Shown in pieces: positions 1-5,116 of a stretch of 5,116 nt of DNA; within the stretch, counting starts at the first letter, position 1, and each line of letters begins with the position of its first letter. The DNA comes from an uncultured Caldilinea sp. (lineage in GTDB: Bacteria > Chloroflexota > Anaerolineae > Caldilineales > Caldilineaceae), in assembly GCA_937928035.1 (NCBI GenBank), contig CALFWA010000326.1:1-5116 (forward strand). The letters are read 5' to 3'. The notes under the pieces are model-generated. The model ran no database searches, was not told the origin of the DNA, and saw only the letters and a program-made list of their open reading frames with translations. The translations under genes and the position numbers were made by a program.

Positions 1-1
1 C

Positions 2-2155
2 GGCGATGCGCGCGTCTTTCACAGCGTGGAAAACCCCGCACAACAACCGCCCTTGCTGCGCGTGACATTCCAGTTGCCGCCGGTGCGCGTCTGCGACGAC
101 GCAGATTGCCTGAAGCCGGTCGCCGACGCCGAGGTCTTCAATGCGACGACCCACCAGCAATACATGACGGACAGCGCCGGCTACGTGCTCGACGCCGGCG
201 CCATTCAGCTCGGCGACGTGCTGTGGGCGCGCAGTCTGAACCAGCAAACGGCCCGAGGCGCGCATTATCGCACCAGCGGCGAGCCGCAGAGCGTGCGCGC
301 TGAAGCCTATGTCTGGCCGACGAGTTTTAATTTCCCGGAGATGCGGCTGATCTTGCAACGGCCGCTCTTCGTGCGCAATCTACAGGTTTCCGCACAATGG
401 AATCTGGAAGGCGATCCGGCGTACAAGGCGACGCTGGCGCGGCGCATCGTCGATGCGTCCGAGCATTTTTACCGCTTCACCGAGGGTCAGTTTGCACTCG
501 GCGAAGTGACGATTTATCAAAACTATGAGCGTTGGAACGATCCGCAGACCGATCTCTGGCTCTACGCCAACAACGCCATGCGCCCGCTCTCCTACATCAA
601 AGGCGAGGTCAGCGCCTCGACGCCCGACCCAGACCCCACCGTCGATTTTGTCTACGAGCCGGGCAAAATGTACATCGGCAGCCATTGGAATCGCTATGGC
701 GTTCCGCCCTCGCAGCCGCTGCCGCCCGACGTAGATGTCAGCCGCGACTGGGCCGCAGCGCTTGCGCATGAGCTGGGGCACTATCTGCTCGGCCAGTTCG
801 ACGCCTACCTTGCGGTGCTGCCCAGCGGCGTGGTGACGGAAACCTTCGCCTGCACCGGCAGTGCCATGGGCTACGTCTATGCACCGGAGAATCAGGCGTT
901 CATCTGGGACAACGCCCACTGGAGCGCCGCCTGCGGCGACACGCTGGGAGCGTATAACCTTCGCCGCACCGAATGGGAAACCATTCGCACCTGGTTCGAT
1001 TGGGCGCAAATTCCGGAAAGCGCCGCCCCGTATCTCGGCTCCTTGCCGATTGCGTTGACCACCGTCTCCTTCGTTCCACCCGCCGGCCCTGCACCCCTGG
1101 TCAACCAGGTCTTTCAGCTCGCCTATCAGAACAACGAGCTGCCCTCGGGTGAAGCGCGGGCCTTCCTGTTGCGCGATTTGAACAACGACGGCGCTTTCGA
1201 CCGCATCCTGGATCAGGGGAAACCGCCGCAGGGCGTGGCGCCGCCGCAAGTGACGCTCACCGGCGCGCAGGCGGGCGACCGCCTCTGCGTCATCGACATT
1301 GACCCGCACGCCGACCCACCCGAGACGCCACGGCATCAGTTCGGCTGCGAAGTAATCCAGCCCGGCGACAACACGCTTGCGATGCGTCGCGACCCGACGT
1401 GGGCGCCGGTGATCCAGATGACGCCCATTACCACAACGCAGGTGGGGATTTCCGTGACGCAGCCGGTGATCGGCGCTGTGCTGCGCGCCCGCCTCTATCC
1501 GGAGCACGCTGCGGCGCCCACCGCCGCCATCACCCTGACGCAGACGGGCGGCGACTGGTCGGGCATTTTCAGCGTGCCGGGCGTTGCGCCGGCAGCCTTC
1601 GTGCAAGTGTGGGTGGAGGAGCCGGCCACGGCCGTCAACCCGCGCCGCGAGGCGATTGTGGATTACGGCGTCGGCGGAGGCGCAGTGCCCGGCCCCAAGC
1701 AGAAGATTGGCTTTGCACAGGTCACCTCCTCAGACGGCAGAGCGTTCTTCCTGCTGCCCGCCGGAGTAAGCCTAAAAGCGAATGAGTTCATCGCCATACA
1801 GTCGATGGCCGGCCACCTGCCCACGCCCGCCGGCGCCCAACTCTTCGGACAGATGTATCGGCTGATTGCGCTGCCGCCTTCCCTGGCCGAACAAGGCTCG
1901 ATCAATCTCTACCTCACAGACGTATCGCCGGGAATGGCAGTCCAGGCCTCGAGGGCGTCATCGTCTGCGCAGGAGTCCCGCTCGATCTATTTCTGGAACG
2001 GTGCATTCTGGGAGAAATTGCCCACCGTCATCAGCACGGTCAATCGCAACGGCGAGCGCGAAGCGCTGGCTTCGGCGGAAAGTCGCAGGGTGGGCGTCTA
2101 TGCTGTGTTCACGCAAACGGCGGCGCGGCTCTATTTGCCGGCGGTGATGAGATAG
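2..2155 (+). CDS. Exported multidomain protein with CLCA-like zinc metalloprotease domain (5' end cut by window edge)
   Basis: The frame is open to the left edge. A GTG at 26 exists but has no ribosome binding site, so the true start is probably outside the window. Residues are numbered from that GTG. Residues 11-75 look like a small beta-sandwich of the carboxypeptidase-regulatory type (TDSAGYV at 49-55), with a Cys pair at 23/28. Residues about 115-326 resemble a zincin: HELGH at 248-252 supplies two likely zinc-binding His and catalytic Glu249, and Asp259 in GQFDAY is the likely third ligand. SAMGY (279-283) resembles a Met-turn, and Cys276 and Cys303 could form a disulfide. A short Asp-rich loop (DLNNDGAFD, 384-392) could bind calcium, followed by beta-rich regions. 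The protein ends in LYLPAVMR (702-709), a tail I associate with exported Chloroflexota proteins. Substrate is unknown. Peptidase activity and export are inferred; the signal peptide would lie outside the window. Confidence 0.85.
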   Translation, partial: GDARVFHSVENPAQQPPLLRVTFQLPPVRVCDDADCLKPVADAEVFNATTHQQYMTDSAGYVLDAGAIQLGDVLWARSLNQQTARGAHYRTSGEPQSVRAEAYVWPTSFNFPEMRLILQRPLFVRNLQVSAQWNLEGDPAYKATLARRIVDASEHFYRFTEGQFALGEVTIYQNYERWNDPQTDLWLYANNAMRPLSYIKGEVSASTPDPDPTVDFVYEPGKMYIGSHWNRYGVPPSQPLPPDVDVSRDWAAALAHELGHYLLGQFDAYLAVLPSGVVTETFACTGSAMGYVYAPENQAFIWDNAHWSAACGDTLGAYNLRRTEWETIRTWFDWAQIPESAAPYLGSLPIALTTVSFVPPAGPAPLVNQVFQLAYQNNELPSGEARAFLLRDLNNDGAFDRILDQGKPPQGVAPPQVTLTGAQAGDRLCVIDIDPHADPPETPRHQFGCEVIQPGDNTLAMRRDPTWAPVIQMTPITTTQVGISVTQPVIGAVLRARLYPEHAAAPTAAITLTQTGGDWSGIFSVPGVAPAAFVQVWVEEPATAVNPRREAIVDYGVGGGAVPGPKQKIGFAQVTSSDGRAFFLLPAGVSLKANEFIAIQSMAGHLPTPAGAQLFGQMYRLIALPPSLAEQGSINLYLTDVSPGMAVQASRASSSAQESRSIYFWNGAFWEKLPTVISTVNRNGEREALASAESRRVGVYAVFTQTAARLYLPAVMR

Positions 2156-2212
2156 TGTTTGCGTGGTGCGTGACGGAACCCGCATCCCGCAACGCGCAGC
2201 ATCCATTCCGTT
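2156..2212. other. Convergent intergenic gap
   Basis: This 57-bp spacer lies between the TAG stop of the metalloprotease-like gene and the TGA stop of the downstream glycosyltransferase gene. ACGGAA (2173-2178) and TTCCGT (2206-2211) are complementary but enclose a 27-base loop and no T-tract follows, so I do not call an intrinsic terminator. Transcription from both sides must end here or run antisense into the neighbour. Confidence 0.6.
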
Positions 2213-4760
<2,548 letters not shown>

Positions 4761-4832
4761 GGCTGGATTACAGCAATCTGCGCTGTTGCCGGGTTGGCGC
4801 TGTAAGGATAATTGAACTAGGTCAGCACAGCC

Positions 4833-4838
4833 ATTGTA
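4833..4838 (-). promoter_or_regulatory. Possible -10 element (TACAAT) for the glycosyltransferase operon
   Basis: On the minus strand TACAAT matches the bacterial -10 consensus at five of six positions and lies about 90 bases upstream of the ATG at 4743. I cannot find a good -35 hexamer at 16-18 bases, so this is a weak call resting on one hexamer and its location in the only intergenic stretch upstream of the operon. Confidence 0.3.
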
Positions 4839-4954
4839 CCGTATCTGAAGTAAATCGAACAGATGCAACGAAGACGTAGCGCAATCGCAGAACAGGCGTT
4901 CATCCGGTACAGGCGAATCCGCCGCGTTTCGTACAGCGGCAACTGGGGGAAGGA

Positions 4955-4963
4955 TGATAGAAT
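4955..4963 (+). promoter_or_regulatory. Possible extended -10 promoter (TGATAGAAT), rightward
   Basis: TG, one base, then TAGAAT reproduces the extended -10 arrangement on the plus strand. Such promoters can work without a good -35, and none is seen here. It could drive a gene starting beyond the right edge. No start codon downstream within the window opens a frame longer than about 20 codons. Confidence 0.25.
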
Positions 4964-5088
4964 CCCGATTTGGCGGCGCGGCAGTCGTCGCAACGTGGTC
5001 TATGACGCGGTCTATTTGGAACGCATATGTCGAACCTTCGAGGAAGCTGGATGAAATTTAACAAATAATTCTCGGCAACGCGTCGCAT

Positions 5089-5111
5089 AGGCGCAGCTAC
5101 GAGCTGCGCTT
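5089..5111. repeat. Inverted repeat forming a tight hairpin
   Basis: GCGCAGCT (5091-5098) and AGCTGCGC (5102-5109) are perfect reverse complements around the loop ACG. The stem can extend by one G-U and one A-U pair to 10 bp. It is GC-rich and would be stable as RNA. On the plus strand it is followed by TTCCTTG at the window edge, which is not a clear T-tract. It may be a terminator, a 5'-UTR hairpin or a copy of a dispersed palindromic repeat. Confidence 0.6.
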
Positions 5112-5116
5112 CCTTG

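Noticed and set aside
380..1606. Open frame of 408 codons on the minus strand, antisense to the metalloprotease-like gene
   Set aside because: The product is Arg/Gly-rich with no motif, while the opposite strand encodes a protein with recognisable zincin and tail motifs. Long antisense open frames are expected at this GC content.
2173..2211. Inverted repeat ACGGAA/TTCCGT in the convergent gap as a bidirectional terminator
   Set aside because: Only 6 bp of stem around a 27-base loop, with no T-tract on either strand.
4863..5054. Small open frame of 63 codons on the plus strand in the intergenic region
   Set aside because: Arg-rich composition, no ribosome binding site, no motif, and an overlapping open frame of similar length on the other strand.
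5027..5068. 13-codon reading frame starting ATGTCGAAC after the possible extended -10
   Set aside because: Too short and without a Shine-Dalgarno; nothing supports it as a leader peptide.

Overview
The window looks like a chromosomal segment from a GC-rich (roughly 60% by eye) member of the Chloroflexota, perhaps the Caldilineae/Anaerolineae side. The main clue is the last eight residues of the left-hand protein, LYLPAVMR. They match the short 'YLPxVxR' tail that, from my knowledge of the phylum, many exported Chloroflexota proteins carry. This assignment is inference from one motif plus general protein character. No rRNA or marker gene is present to confirm it.

Layout. Positions 2-2155 (+) hold the 3' part of a large, probably exported multidomain protein, cut by the left window edge. 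It has a small beta-sandwich domain, a zinc-metalloprotease-like domain with HELGH and a downstream Asp, then beta-rich C-terminal domains ending in the tail motif. A 57-bp convergent gap (2156-2212) follows. On the minus strand lie two GT-B glycosyltransferase genes in tandem, transcribed right to left: the upstream gene is complement(3478..4743) and the downstream gene is complement(2213..3481). They share a 4-base ATGA stop/start overlap, so they are almost certainly one operon. The final 373 bp (4744-5116) have no convincing gene. They hold a possible -10 element for the operon, a possible extended -10 facing right, and a perfect 8-bp hairpin near the edge.

How the genes relate. The two glycosyltransferases are distinct paralogues with the C-terminal-domain signatures of GT4-type sugar transferases. 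They probably add successive sugars to a lipid-linked or cell-surface glycan. The metalloprotease is convergent to them, so it is not in their operon, and nothing in the sequence ties it to their pathway. There is no sign of a mobile element, CRISPR array, RNA gene or phage function. The most interesting item is the metalloprotease, whose zinc motif has the spacing seen in animal CLCA proteins and which carries the phylum-type tail.
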